NCBI GenBank assembly: GCA_005883305.1
Contig: VBAC01000001.1
Span: 2,356,001-2,420,000 of the forward strand
Reading direction: 5' to 3'
From: Alphaproteobacteria bacterium
GTDB taxonomy: Bacteria > Pseudomonadota > Alphaproteobacteria > Sphingomonadales > Sphingomonadaceae
DNA length: 64,000 bases
A program made the translations under genes and the position numbers. The notes below the pieces were generated by a model. That model did no database searches. It was not told the origin of the DNA and saw only the letters and a program-made list of their open reading frames with translations. Positions 1 through 8,597 of this stretch are shown piece by piece; position 1 is the stretch's first letter, and each line of letters opens with the position of its first letter.

Positions 1-575
1 TCGTGCGAGACCGTGGCAACGATCGCCACGTGATCGTAGCTCCAGCGGGCGAGCGGCAGGTTGGCGGCCTCGCGCATGGGCGAGTTGCGCCCTTCGGCCG
101 CGACCAGCAGCGGCGCGGTGAGCAGGCGGCCGTCGTCGAGCGCCACGCGAACTCCGTTGCCGTCGCGCACAGTCTCGGCCGGGCGCGCCGGCATAACGAG
201 CTGGATAAGCTCGGCCGCCCGGGCGCTCTCCTGCAGCGCGCCGCGCAGGAGCCGGTTCTCGACCATCACGCCGAGCGGATCGTCGTTCTCCTCGGGCTCG
301 AAGGCGATGCCGCCTGGTGCGAGGCCATCGCTGACTCGGATGGCGCGGATCGCGCAGGTTCGGTCTTCGAGCCGGTCCGCCACGCCGAGCGCCTCCAGCA
401 TCCGCCAGGAGGAGCTCGAGACGGCGGTGGCGCGCCCGTCATAGGCTTTGGCGATCTGGGTGGCGGGATCGGCGGGATCCACGACGATCGTCGCCAGCCC
501 ATGCCGGTCGAGCGCGAGCGCTAGGCTGAGTCCCACCAGGCCGCCGCCGAGGATGATCACGTCCGCTTGGCTCAT
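1..575 (-). CDS. UbiH/Coq6-family FAD-dependent hydroxylase, C-terminus off the window edge
   Basis: Reading the minus strand from an ATG at 573-575 gives an open frame with no stop to the window edge, about 191 codons. The protein opens with MSQADVIILGGGLVGL; the GGGLVG at residues 10-15 is the FAD-binding GxGxxG of class A flavin monooxygenases. The later stretch ending in AAEGRNSPMR resembles the UbiH/UbiF/VisC family, which hydroxylates the ubiquinone ring at the membrane. A strong ribosome-binding site (AGGGGAAGG) lies just upstream of the ATG, supporting this start. The C-terminal half, with the conserved GD motif, is not visible, so the exact ring position cannot be assigned. Family call is firm, substrate is inferred. 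Confidence 0.8.
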   Translation of the reverse strand, partial: MSQADVIILGGGLVGLSLALALDRHGLATIVVDPADPATQIAKAYDGRATAVSSSSWRMLEALGVADRLEDRTCAIRAIRVSDGLAPGGIAFEPEENDDPLGVMVENRLLRGALQESARAAELIQLVMPARPAETVRDGNGVRVALDDGRLLTAPLLVAAEGRNSPMREAANLPLARWSYDHVAIVATVSH

Positions 576-587
576 TTCCTTCCCCTA

Positions 588-672
588 GACCGTTTTCCCG
601 AAAACGGTCCAGATCATTCAAAGGAGCGCTTTTCGGCCGCAAAACCGGACCACTTTTGCTGAAAAGCGCTCC
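588..672. repeat. Two adjacent palindromes upstream of ftsK
   Basis: Two inverted repeats lie back to back between the divergent ubiH-like gene and ftsK. The first has perfect 10-bp arms at 588-597 and 600-609 with a 2-nt centre. The second has perfect 12-bp arms (GGAGCGCTTTTC at 623-634 and its complement at 661-672) around a 26-nt loop. Neither is followed by a clear T tract on either strand, so they look like dispersed extragenic palindromes rather than intrinsic terminators. Similar GCGCTTTTC-type palindromes are common in alphaproteobacterial intergenic DNA. Confidence 0.6.
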
Positions 673-700
673 GCCGTTGCCCCGCTGCAACGCCAAGCGC

Positions 701-730
701 TTGACCGGGGAGTCCGAGCGGGCGCATTAA
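701..730 (+). promoter_or_regulatory. Candidate ftsK promoter
   Basis: TTGACC at 701-706 is followed after 18 nt by CATTAA at 725-730, a reasonable sigma70-like pair, leaving a leader of about 25 nt before the ftsK ATG at 762. Inferred from spacing only. Confidence 0.35.
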
Positions 731-761
731 GCCTGTTGGGAACATTTGGGGCACATATCCG

Positions 762-3068
762 ATGGCGGCAGCAACCGCGAACAGCGATGGGCCGGGCCGT
801 ATCGCGCAGTGGCGCGACGGCACGGTGCGGCTCGTCCGCCGCTCGCGGAGCTTCTTCGGCGGCCTGGCCCTCACGCTTGGCGCTTTGGGCGGCGCCGTCG
901 CCCTGATCACCTACCATCCGAGCGACCCCTCGCTGAACACCGACGCTGCGGGCCCGGTTCAGAATTGGATGGGCGCGATCGGCGCCTGGACTTCCGATTT
1001 GATGCTGATGCTGCTCGGGCCGCCGGCGGCGCTGCTGCTGCCGGTGATCCTCGTCATCGGCCTCAGGCTGACGCGTGGGAGCGATGCCGGCCGCTGGCTG
1101 CGCGCGCTGGTCGTCACCGCCATCGGAATCGCCCTGATCGGCGCCGGGGCAGGGCTGTTCGCGGGCGGCGCGGTCAACGGCCTGCCCGCGGGCTGGGGCG
1201 GCGCGTTCGGCCTCGCGCTGGCCGGTCTGATCGATTGGGGGCTCGCTTTCCTCGGCGACTCCGGGATCGTCGGCCCGTTCAGGATCGCGATCATCGCCAT
1301 CGCCGCCGCTTGCGGCCTGGCGCTCTGCCTGATCGGCCTCGGCCTCACCGCCGAGGAGCGCCGCTGGCTCAGCACGCGGCGGCTGGCGCGCGAGGCTGCC
1401 GACGAAGACGATCCGGCGGCCGTTCCCGAGCGCCCGGCGCGGGCTCCGGTCGTACCGGCGACCCAGCCGCGCGGTCCGGTCATCGCGGATCGCGCGCCCG
1501 ACGCGGTGCGCCGCCCGTTGCGCGAGCGCCAGCCCTCGCTCGCCCTCGGCGACAGCTACACTCTTCCCTCGGTCGACCTGCTCACGCCGCCGCCGCCGCG
1601 GACCAACGTCGTGCTCGACAAGGCGGCGCTCGAGCGCAACGCCCGTCTGCTCGAATCGGTGCTCGACGATTTCTCGGTCAAGGGCGAGATCGTCGAGGTC
1701 CGGCCCGGTCCGGTGGTGACGATGTACGAGCTCGAGCCCGCATCGGGCATCAAGGCGAGCCGGGTGATCCAGCTCGCCGACGACATCGCCCGCAACATGT
1801 CCGCGCTCTCGGCCCGGGTCGCGACCATTCCGGGCCGGTCGGTGATCGGCATCGAGCTTCCCAACGCCAAGCGCGAGATGGTGAGCTTCTCCGAGCTGGT
1901 GTCGAGCCCCGCCTTCGAGGATCAGGTCGCCTCGCTTCCGATCATCCTCGGCAAGAACATCGCCGGCGATCCGGTCGTCGCGGACCTCGCGCCGATGCCT
2001 CATTTGCTCGTCGCCGGCACCACCGGTTCGGGCAAGTCGGTCGGCCTCAACGCGATGATCCTCTCGTTGCTCTACCGGCTGACTCCCGAGCAGTGCAAAC
2101 TGATCCTGATCGACCCCAAGATGCTCGAGCTCAGCGTCTACGACGACATCCCGCACCTCCTCGCTCCGGTCGTCACCGAGCCCGCCAAGGCGATCCGCGC
2201 GCTCAAATGGACGGTCGAGCAGATGGAGGAGCGCTACCGGATGATGGCCTCGGTGGGCGTTCGCCAGCTCTCCTCGTTCAACGCCAAGGTGCGCGAGGCG
2301 AAGATGAAGGGCCAGCCGCTCGGCCGCCGGGTTCAGACCGGCTACGATCCGGAGACCGGCCAGCCGCGCTACGAGATGGAGGAGCTGGACTACGACGTGC
2401 TACCCCAGGTCGTCGTCGTCGTCGACGAGCTCGCCGATTTGATGATGACCGCCGGCAAGGAGGTCGAGTTCCTGATCCAGCGCCTCGCCCAGAAGGCGCG
2501 TGCCGCCGGAATCCACCTGATCATGGCCACCCAGCGGCCCTCGGTCGACGTCATCACCGGCGTGATCAAGGCGAACCTTCCGACCCGAATCTCCTTCTCG
2601 GTCACCTCGAAGATCGACAGCCGTACGATCCTCGGCGAGCAGGGCGCGGAGCAGCTGCTCGGCCGCGGCGACATGCTCTACATGCCCGGCGGCAAGCAGA
2701 TCGCCCGGGTCCACGGGCCCTTCGTCTCCGACGAGGAGGTGCGCGCAGTCGCCGATTTCTGGCGCGCCCAGGGCCATCCCGACTACGTCCAGGCGGTGAC
2801 CGAGGAGCCCGAGGACGGCGGCTATATGTTCGAGGGCCAGCCGGTCGGCGAGGACGATGCCGAAACCCAGCTGTTCCGCCGCGCGATCCAGATCGTCGCC
2901 GAGAGCCAGAAGGCGTCGACCTCCTACCTCCAGCGACAGCTGCGCGTCGGCTACAACAACGCCGCGCGCCTGATCGAGCGGATGGAGAAGGAAGGCGTGG
3001 TCAGCGCGCCCGATCACGTCGGCCGCCGCGAGGTGCTGGTCGACCCCGAGGGGCGGCCGCTGGTCTGA
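762..3068 (+). CDS. ftsK: DNA translocase FtsK
   Basis: Septal DNA pump that moves chromosome dimers and terminus DNA during division and activates XerCD. The 768-residue protein has an N-terminal membrane domain with hydrophobic segments between about residues 28 and 190, a short charged linker (about 200-260), then the RecA-like motor. Walker A is GTTGSGKS at 419-426; Walker B ends in DE at 555-556 after a run of valines. The C-terminal gamma domain (about 700-768, with a YLQRQLRVGYNNAARLIE motif) is the winged helix that reads KOPS polarity sequences. The linker is short compared with E. coli FtsK (1329 aa) but normal for alphaproteobacteria. ATG chosen; an overlapping frame on the other strand is a GC shadow. 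Confidence 0.96.
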   Translation: MAAATANSDGPGRIAQWRDGTVRLVRRSRSFFGGLALTLGALGGAVALITYHPSDPSLNTDAAGPVQNWMGAIGAWTSDLMLMLLGPPAALLLPVILVIGLRLTRGSDAGRWLRALVVTAIGIALIGAGAGLFAGGAVNGLPAGWGGAFGLALAGLIDWGLAFLGDSGIVGPFRIAIIAIAAACGLALCLIGLGLTAEERRWLSTRRLAREAADEDDPAAVPERPARAPVVPATQPRGPVIADRAPDAVRRPLRERQPSLALGDSYTLPSVDLLTPPPPRTNVVLDKAALERNARLLESVLDDFSVKGEIVEVRPGPVVTMYELEPASGIKASRVIQLADDIARNMSALSARVATIPGRSVIGIELPNAKREMVSFSELVSSPAFEDQVASLPIILGKNIAGDPVVADLAPMPHLLVAGTTGSGKSVGLNAMILSLLYRLTPEQCKLILIDPKMLELSVYDDIPHLLAPVVTEPAKAIRALKWTVEQMEERYRMMASVGVRQLSSFNAKVREAKMKGQPLGRRVQTGYDPETGQPRYEMEELDYDVLPQVVVVVDELADLMMTAGKEVEFLIQRLAQKARAAGIHLIMATQRPSVDVITGVIKANLPTRISFSVTSKIDSRTILGEQGAEQLLGRGDMLYMPGGKQIARVHGPFVSDEEVRAVADFWRAQGHPDYVQAVTEEPEDGGYMFEGQPVGEDDAETQLFRRAIQIVAESQKASTSYLQRQLRVGYNNAARLIERMEKEGVVSAPDHVGRREVLVDPEGRPLV

Positions 3069-3145
3069 GGGAACTGCCGGGTTCACTGGACATTCAAGCG
3101 GCAAGCGACATATCGCCCGCCATCCCCGCCCGAGAAGGATAGTTC

Positions 3146-3775
3146 ATGCTGCGTCTTCGCGCCCTCGCCCTCGCGACCCTTCCCGCGACCCTCGCCGTCG
3201 CCGCGCCGGTCGCGCTCCACGCGCAGGCGGCCCCGGCCGGCCTGGCTCAGGTCCAGGCCCATTTGCGCGCGGTCAACACGATGACCGCCAACTTCAGCCA
3301 GAGCGACCGCCAGGGCCGGACCCTCGCGGGCACGCTGACCATCCGCCGTCCAGGCCGCGTCCGCTTCGATTACGGCCGCACCGCCAACATCCTGATCGTC
3401 GGCGACGGCAACGCGCTGACCTTCATCGACTATGACGTCGGGCAGCGCCAGCGCTGGCCGATCAACGATTCCCCGCTCTCCGTCCTGCTCAACCCCAATC
3501 AGGACCTCGCCCGCTACGCGCATGTGGTGCAGAACGACGCGCAGGTGCTGATGATCGAGGCCCGCGATCCGCGGCGCCGCGAGTTCGGAACGATCAGCAT
3601 CGCCTTTGCCAAGGTCGCCAGCGCTCCGGCCGGCCTGATGCTCCAGGGGTGGAACATGCGCGACGCGCAGAACCACCTGACGACGGTTCGGCTCTCCAAC
3701 CAGCGCTTCAACGTGCCGGTCGCCGACAGCGCCTTCACCTACCGCAACCCGACGCGGCGCGGCCCGCGCGGTTAA
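3146..3775 (+). CDS. lolA: LolA-family outer-membrane lipoprotein carrier
   Basis: Predicted periplasmic chaperone that shuttles lipoproteins from the LolCDE release complex to the outer membrane. The 209-residue product begins with a cleavable signal peptide (hydrophobic residues 4-24 ending in ALHAQA). It continues with the LolA half-barrel pattern: LRAVNTMTANFSQSD near residue 42, the G-T-L-T-I-RRPGRVRFDY strand pair, and SVLLNP in the middle. Placement 77 bp downstream of ftsK on the same strand is the usual lolA position in many proteobacteria (ftsK-lolA). Low sequence conservation is normal for this family, so LolA-like is the safe wording. Confidence 0.88.
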   Translation: MLRLRALALATLPATLAVAAPVALHAQAAPAGLAQVQAHLRAVNTMTANFSQSDRQGRTLAGTLTIRRPGRVRFDYGRTANILIVGDGNALTFIDYDVGQRQRWPINDSPLSVLLNPNQDLARYAHVVQNDAQVLMIEARDPRRREFGTISIAFAKVASAPAGLMLQGWNMRDAQNHLTTVRLSNQRFNVPVADSAFTYRNPTRRGPRG

Positions 3776-3996
3776 TCCTCGTTCATCGGCGCGACAGGTC
3801 GCCGGGCATAGAATCAGCCTGCAATTGCCGGTTGCGGGGCGGGTTTTCCCCCTGTTGCTCGTGTCGCAACCGCGCAATTGACCTCGCGTAGCAACGCTTG
3901 GTGGGCCTCCGCTCCACGCCCCCGGAGCGGGGGCCCTTCATGCCTTCGCGCCCTGCCGAATCGACAGCCAAACAACCTGCCGCTAAGCCCGCCGCA

Positions 3997-4791
3997 ATGT
4001 CCTCCTCTCTGAAAATCGCCTCATGGAACATCAATTCGGTCCGCGCGCGCGTCGAGATCGTCGAGAAGTTCCTGACCCAGGAGGCGCCCGACATCCTCTG
4101 CCTGCAGGAAACCAAGGTCCGCGATTCCGAATTCCCGGAGGGACTGTTCCGCCGCCTCGGCTATGATCAGATCATCATATGCGGCCAGCCGATGCACCAC
4201 GGCGTCGCCATCGTCTCCAGGTTGCCGATGCGCGAGGACGACCGGCACGACTGGCAGGACAATGGCGAGGCGCGCCATGTCGGCGTGCGCCTCGATTGCG
4301 GGATCCGGCTGGAAAACGTCTACATCCCGGCCGGCGGGGACGTTCCGGACCGCGCGGTCAACCCGAAATTCGGCCAGAAGCTCGATTTCATCGGCCGGAT
4401 GACGCGCTGGTCCGAGGGCGTGCGCTGCCCGACCATCGTCGTCGGCGACTTCAACGTCGCGCCGCTCGAATGCGACGTGTGGAGCCACAAGCAGCTGATC
4501 AATGTCGTCAGCCACACGCCGATCGAGGTCGAAGCGCTGACGGGCCTGCAGGCGAGCAACGACTGGGTCGACCTGGGCCGCCACTTCCATCCGGCCCCGC
4601 AGCGTCTCCATACCTGGTGGAGCTACCGCTCGCCGGACTGGACGAAGAACGACCGCGGCCGCCGGCTCGACCATATGTGGGCGACCGCCGACGTCGCCGC
4701 CCTGGCTTCCGCGCACAAGGTCTACGAACCCTGCCGCAACTGGACGCGGCCGTCCGACCACGTGCCGCTGATGACGGAATTCGCTCTTTGA
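3997..4791 (+). CDS. xth: Exodeoxyribonuclease III / AP endonuclease
   Basis: Repairs abasic sites and trims 3' blocks in base-excision repair. The frame is open from a TTG at 3898, but family members begin MKIASWNINSVR, so the ATG at 3997 (MSSSLKIASWNINSVR) is chosen, giving 264 residues, the normal length. The metal-binding and catalytic landmarks of the exonuclease-endonuclease-phosphatase fold are present: N in SWNIN, LCLQETKV (glutamate metal ligand), VVGDFNVAP and the terminal SDHVPL. The stop overlaps the TTG start of ribA (TTGA), implying translational coupling. A GC-rich hairpin (3903-3936) lies upstream. Confidence 0.94.
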   Translation: MSSSLKIASWNINSVRARVEIVEKFLTQEAPDILCLQETKVRDSEFPEGLFRRLGYDQIIICGQPMHHGVAIVSRLPMREDDRHDWQDNGEARHVGVRLDCGIRLENVYIPAGGDVPDRAVNPKFGQKLDFIGRMTRWSEGVRCPTIVVGDFNVAPLECDVWSHKQLINVVSHTPIEVEALTGLQASNDWVDLGRHFHPAPQRLHTWWSYRSPDWTKNDRGRRLDHMWATADVAALASAHKVYEPCRNWTRPSDHVPLMTEFAL

Positions 4792-5834
4792 GCGGCGCGC
4801 GGGATGTCGCCCGCGCGATCGACGCGCTCCGGCGCGGCTGGCCGGTGGCGGTCGGCGAAATCTCGTTCCTCGCCGTCGAGACGGCCGACGAGGAAGGCCT
4901 TGCCGAATTCGACGGCGACACGCCCTCCGGCCTGCTCATCGCCGGCAATCGCGCCGCGACCCTGAAGCTCACCAACCAGCGCGAAGCTCTGCCGACGGAG
5001 CCCGTGCTGATCGTCCGCGCGCCCTGGATCGATCTCGCCGCCGCAATCGCCGTCGCCGATCCGGCGCTCGACCTCGCATACCCGCTCAAGGGCCCGTTCA
5101 AGACCGCGCCGCTCTGCTCGCCGCCGACCGCCGAGGCGGCGATGCGCCTTGCCCGCCTCGCCGGCCTGCTCCCCGCGCTGTTCACGCGCCGCGACGCGCC
5201 CGCCGAGATGCGCGTCGCGGCGGATGACGTCATGACGTTCGGGTCGGGCGCGGACCTCAGGATCGTCTCGCGTGCCCGCCTGCCCAGCCGCTTCGCCGAG
5301 AAGGCCGAGATCGTCGCCTTCCGCTCGGACGGCGACACCGCCGAGCATGTCGCGCTCATCGTCGGCGACCCGGCCGGAGAGCCGCCGCTGGTCCGGGTCC
5401 ATTCCGAATGCCTCACCGGCGACGCGCTCGGCAGCCTGAAATGCGATTGCGGACCCCAACTGAGCGCCGCGCTCGAGGCCATCGCCGCTTCGGGCTGGGG
5501 CATCCTGCTCTACCTCCGCCAGGAAGGCCGGAGCATCGGCCTGGTCAACAAGCTGCGCGCCTATGCGCTGCAGGACCAGGGCTTCGACACGGTCGACGCG
5601 AACCTGCGCCTCGGCTTCGCCGACGACGAGCGCGATTTCTCGGTCGCCGCCCGCATGCTCGAGAAACTCGGCCAGCCGCGCATCCGCCTGCTCACCAACA
5701 ATCCGCGCAAGGCCGAAGCGCTGGAGCGGCTCGGCATCGCCGTCGTCGAACGCGTCCCGCTTAGAATCGGCGAGAGCGAGCACAACCGCGCCTACCTCGC
5801 CACCAAGCGTGATCGGAGCGGGCACCAGCTCTAG
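4788..5834 (+). CDS. ribA: GTP cyclohydrolase II (RibA) with degenerate N-terminal domain
   Basis: Opens the GTP imidazole ring, the first committed step of riboflavin synthesis. The C-terminal half carries all signatures: VRVHSECLTGDALG and KCDCG (zinc ligands C-x10-C-x-C), LRQEGRSIGL, and LTNNPRKAEAL. The N-terminal 150 residues resemble a RibB-like (DHBP synthase) domain in size but lack the acidic DDEDRENEGD-type active site, so this half is probably not catalytic. Start is a TTG overlapping the xth stop; no ATG fits better. The stop codon is shared in a CTAG tetranucleotide with the stop of the opposite-strand HAD gene. Confidence 0.92.
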   Translation: MSGARDVARAIDALRRGWPVAVGEISFLAVETADEEGLAEFDGDTPSGLLIAGNRAATLKLTNQREALPTEPVLIVRAPWIDLAAAIAVADPALDLAYPLKGPFKTAPLCSPPTAEAAMRLARLAGLLPALFTRRDAPAEMRVAADDVMTFGSGADLRIVSRARLPSRFAEKAEIVAFRSDGDTAEHVALIVGDPAGEPPLVRVHSECLTGDALGSLKCDCGPQLSAALEAIAASGWGILLYLRQEGRSIGLVNKLRAYALQDQGFDTVDANLRLGFADDERDFSVAARMLEKLGQPRIRLLTNNPRKAEALERLGIAVVERVPLRIGESEHNRAYLATKRDRSGHQL

Positions 5835-6493
5835 CGAAGAAGCCGGGCGACCTCATCGAAGTCGTGGGCGATCATGGTTACGCCCAGCCCGCGCAGCCGC
5901 TCTTCATGGCCCTCCAGGCAATGACGCCCGGCGACCAGCCCGATCACCGTCGCCCCGCTCGCAAGCGCGCCTTCGACTCCGACCGGCGAATCCTCGATGA
6001 TCGCGATGCGCTCGATCGGAACGCCCATCGCCGCGGCCGCGTGGAGATAGAGGTCGGGCGCCGGCTTGCCGCGCTCGACATGCTCGCGCCCCGAGAAGAT
6101 CCTGCCTTCGAAAACCCCGGCGAGACCGAGATGGGCGAGGTGGCTCTCGATCCAGTGGGTAGAGCTCGACGAGCAGATCGCCTTGGGGAGATCGGCGGGC
6201 AGGCCCCGGATGAAGGCGACCGCGCCGGCAACCTCCTCCAATCCCTCGGCGATGGCCCGGGCATCCTCTTCGGCGCGGGCGTCGTGAAAGTCGCCCGGCA
6301 GGTCGCCGCCGATCCAGCGTTCGATCGCGCCGAGGAAGTCGCGGCCCGCCAGCCCCATGAACTCGCGCATCGAATCCTCGACGCTGGTCGGATAGCCGCG
6401 CTCGGTCAGGTAATCGGCGATCTGCTTGTTGCCCGCCCATTCGCTCTCGAGGAGGACGCCGTCGAAATCGAAAATGAGCGCGTCGAATTTCAA
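5831..6493 (-). CDS. HAD-superfamily phosphatase (phosphoglycolate phosphatase / beta-phosphoglucomutase type)
   Basis: A 220-residue haloacid dehalogenase-fold hydrolase. Motif I is FDFDGVLLE with the nucleophile D9 and acid/base D11; motif II is the SSSS cluster near residue 108; motif III is the lysine of RGKPAPDLY; motif IV is IEDSPVGVEGA. The inserted helical cap after motif I places it in subfamily I, with phosphoglycolate phosphatase and sugar mutases. Substrate cannot be read from sequence. The start is TTG at 6491-6493, overlapping the stop of yggS (TTGA), so the two are co-transcribed. The 3' end overlaps the ribA stop convergently. Confidence 0.85.
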   Translation of the reverse strand: MKFDALIFDFDGVLLESEWAGNKQIADYLTERGYPTSVEDSMREFMGLAGRDFLGAIERWIGGDLPGDFHDARAEEDARAIAEGLEEVAGAVAFIRGLPADLPKAICSSSSTHWIESHLAHLGLAGVFEGRIFSGREHVERGKPAPDLYLHAAAAMGVPIERIAIIEDSPVGVEGALASGATVIGLVAGRHCLEGHEERLRGLGVTMIAHDFDEVARLLR

Positions 6494-7149
6494 GCGTTAC
6501 GCTCGCCGAACAAAGCCGTGCCGACGCGCACATGGGTCGCGCCGCACATTATGGCGGTCTCGAAATCGGCCGACATGCCCATGGACAGGCCTTTGAGGCC
6601 ATGACGCCGCGCCAGCTTGGCGAGCAGGGCGAAATAGGGCGCCGCCTCGACGCCCTCGGGCGGGATCGCCATCAGGCCGAGGACGCGCAGCCCTTTCCCC
6701 CGGGCCGCATCGAGCAGGCCCGGCAGCTCCGCCACTGTGCAACCGCCCTTTTGCGGCTCGTCGCCGATATTGACCTGGATGAAGCAATCCGGCCCGCGGC
6801 CGAGCTTGGCGACCGCCTTGGCCAAGGCTTCCACCAGCGAGGGACGGTCGATCGAGTGGATCGCGTCGAACAAAGCCGCCGCGTCTTCCGCCTTGTTCGA
6901 TTGGAGCCGGCCGATCAGGTGGAGGCGCAGATCGCCCCGCCGCGCCCTCAGCGCCGGCCACTTCTCCTGGGCCTCCTGGACCCGGTTCTCGCCAAAGACG
7001 CTTTGCCCCTCGGCGATGAGCCCCTCGATCGCCTCGGCGCCTTGAGTCTTCGATACGGCGATGAGGGTCACGTCGCCCGCCGGGCGCCCGGCGCGCTGCT
7101 CCGCGGCGGCGATCCGGCTCCTGATCTCTTCCAGCGGGGAAAGCGCCAT
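6490..7149 (-). CDS. YggS/PROSC-family pyridoxal-phosphate homeostasis protein
   Basis: A 219-residue single-domain PLP-binding protein with the alanine-racemase N-terminal fold. The PLP lysine is K34 in IAVSKTQ. Other family landmarks are FGENRVQEAQEKW, LHLIGRLQSNK, QVNIGDEPQKGG and GLSMGMSADFETAI near the C-terminus. Members have no known catalytic activity; they buffer PLP and keep amino-acid and keto-acid metabolism balanced. First gene of a two-gene operon with the HAD phosphatase, divergent from the thiamine-phosphate-synthase-like gene with only about 20 bp between starts. Confidence 0.93.
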   Translation of the reverse strand: MALSPLEEIRSRIAAAEQRAGRPAGDVTLIAVSKTQGAEAIEGLIAEGQSVFGENRVQEAQEKWPALRARRGDLRLHLIGRLQSNKAEDAAALFDAIHSIDRPSLVEALAKAVAKLGRGPDCFIQVNIGDEPQKGGCTVAELPGLLDAARGKGLRVLGLMAIPPEGVEAAPYFALLAKLARRHGLKGLSMGMSADFETAIMCGATHVRVGTALFGERNA

Positions 7150-7171
7150 GGCCTATGCTATAGGAAGGGCG

Positions 7172-7693
7172 ATGCGCCCCCGCCACCCTCTGCCGCGCCT
7201 CTGGCTGATGACCGACGAACGGCAGGGCGACCGGCTGGCCGACGCGGTCGAGCGCCTGCCCGAGGACGGCGGGATCGTCTTTCGCCATTACGGTCTTATC
7301 GAAGTCGCGCGGCGCAACTTGTTCGATGCGGTGCGGGCCGCGCATCCCGGCCTGCTGTTGCTCGCCGGACCGGCCACGCTCGCGGAAAGCTGGGGCGCCG
7401 ACGGAAGCCACGGCCGAGGCCCTGGGCGCGGCCTGAGGAGCGCCCCCGTCCACAATTATGCGGAGCTACGCGCCGCCGAGCGCGACGGAGCCGCCCTCGT
7501 CTTCCTCTCGCCGGTCTATCCCACGCGAAGTCACCCCGACGCGAAGGCGCTCGGCCTCGCCCGCTTCGCCTGGCTCGCCCGCCGAACGCCGCTGCCGGTG
7601 ATCGCGCTCGGCGGCATGAATCGAAGGCGCGGACGAAGGCTCGCCTCGTTCGGCGCTTACGGCTGGGCGGGAATAGACGCCTGGAGCGCCTGA
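7172..7693 (+). CDS. Thiamine phosphate synthase-like protein (ThiE/TenI family), short form
   Basis: A TIM-barrel protein of 173 residues, shorter than canonical ThiE (about 210). It shows VFLSPVYPTRSHPDAKALG, matching the phosphate-binding and pyrimidine-binding segment of ThiE, and VIALGGMN near the C-terminus. The N-terminal beta strands that bind the HMP pyrophosphate are abbreviated, so it may be a TenI-like paralogue rather than the true synthase. The ATG at 7172 follows an AGGAAGGGCG ribosome-binding site; the upstream ATG at 7148 overlaps the divergent yggS start and is less likely. Confidence 0.75.
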   Translation: MRPRHPLPRLWLMTDERQGDRLADAVERLPEDGGIVFRHYGLIEVARRNLFDAVRAAHPGLLLLAGPATLAESWGADGSHGRGPGRGLRSAPVHNYAELRAAERDGAALVFLSPVYPTRSHPDAKALGLARFAWLARRTPLPVIALGGMNRRRGRRLASFGAYGWAGIDAWSA

Positions 7694-7697
7694 GGCG

Positions 7698-8432
7698 CTA
7701 GAAGCGGAACGCGGTCCCGACGTAGACGGCCTGGCTGTCGCGGCGGCCGACCGGGGCCAGCGGCTCGAGCCGGTCGCGGGCGATTCGGTAGCGTGCGCCT
7801 GCGGTGACGTCGACGTTGCGGGCGATCGAGAAGGCGCCGCCGACGTCGAGCTGATAGGCCTGGTCCTCGGAGAGGATGCGTTGCGTGCCCTCCGCCCGTT
7901 CGGCGGCGACCGCGACTCGGCCGGTGATCCGGCGGGTGGCGCGGTAGCTCATGCCGACTTCGGCCGATTCGCGGGTGCCGGCGATCAGGCCGGCATCGGC
8001 CTGGGCCACGTCGCCGGTGATGGCGAAGCGCCGCCACCCCAGGGAAACCCCGAGATTGTAGGAGCTCGGCGTGATCGCGGTGACCGCGGAGGCCGAGGTC
8101 GGCCCCGCGTCGCGCTGCGCGGCCGCCATGCTGTTCGTCTGGCCGCGGATCGCGACCTGGATGCCGCGCTGGCGCTCGCGCCCCGCGGTCGCCGCCGGGG
8201 TCAGGCGGAAATCGCCGCCCAGGCTGGTGCCCCGGCGGGCCAGGGCCGCTGCGAGTCGCGGATCGGAAACGGCCGGCGTGAAGGCGCCGACCGGGCGGCT
8301 TGCGCTCGCCACGGCGGCTGGGCGATTACCCTTGGTTCTCTGGGTGGTGGTCGCGAATGCGGGCGCGATGAGCAGCGCCATCGCGATCAGCGATGCGCTT
8401 GCCGTCGTGCCTAGGGCCCGCACTTTGTTCAA
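7698..8432 (-). CDS. Predicted outer-membrane beta-barrel protein, unknown function
   Basis: A 244-residue protein with a signal peptide (about residues 1-30, ending in APAFA) and a C-terminal domain of alternating strands that finishes in YVGTAFRF. A terminal aromatic residue is the classic signal for BAM-dependent insertion into the outer membrane. Alternating hydrophobic strands begin near the segment SYNLGVSLGWRRFAITGDV. No enzyme motif is visible. The chosen start is TTG at 8430-8432 because it follows a purine-rich site (GAGGGGAGAAAGG); a GTG three codons later is possible. The longer open frame upstream has no signal sequence and is rejected. Confidence 0.7.
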   Translation of the reverse strand: MNKVRALGTTASASLIAMALLIAPAFATTTQRTKGNRPAAVASASRPVGAFTPAVSDPRLAAALARRGTSLGGDFRLTPAATAGRERQRGIQVAIRGQTNSMAAAQRDAGPTSASAVTAITPSSYNLGVSLGWRRFAITGDVAQADAGLIAGTRESAEVGMSYRATRRITGRVAVAAERAEGTQRILSEDQAYQLDVGGAFSIARNVDVTAGARYRIARDRLEPLAPVGRRDSQAVYVGTAFRF

Positions 8433-8597
8433 ACGACCTTTCTCCCCTCTTGACCGGGACTTAGTATGAGTCAGTGGCGAATCCCAGCGAAGCCGGTCCT
8501 CCCGCACCTGAATCTCTCCCTCTGTTGCAACATTCCCACAATAAGGGTTTCCCCTGAACCGCCGGTTGCCCGGACCCACCCCCGGCGGCGCTCAAGA

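Noticed and set aside
618-2156. 512-codon frame on the minus strand opposite ftsK
   Set aside because: Arg/Asp/Gly-rich with no domain pattern; it is an antisense shadow typical of high-GC DNA, and ftsK is certain.
3903-3936. GC-rich hairpin upstream of xth considered as an intrinsic terminator for lolA
   Set aside because: 13-bp arms with one mismatch but no T tract after it; it may form in RNA, but termination is not supported.
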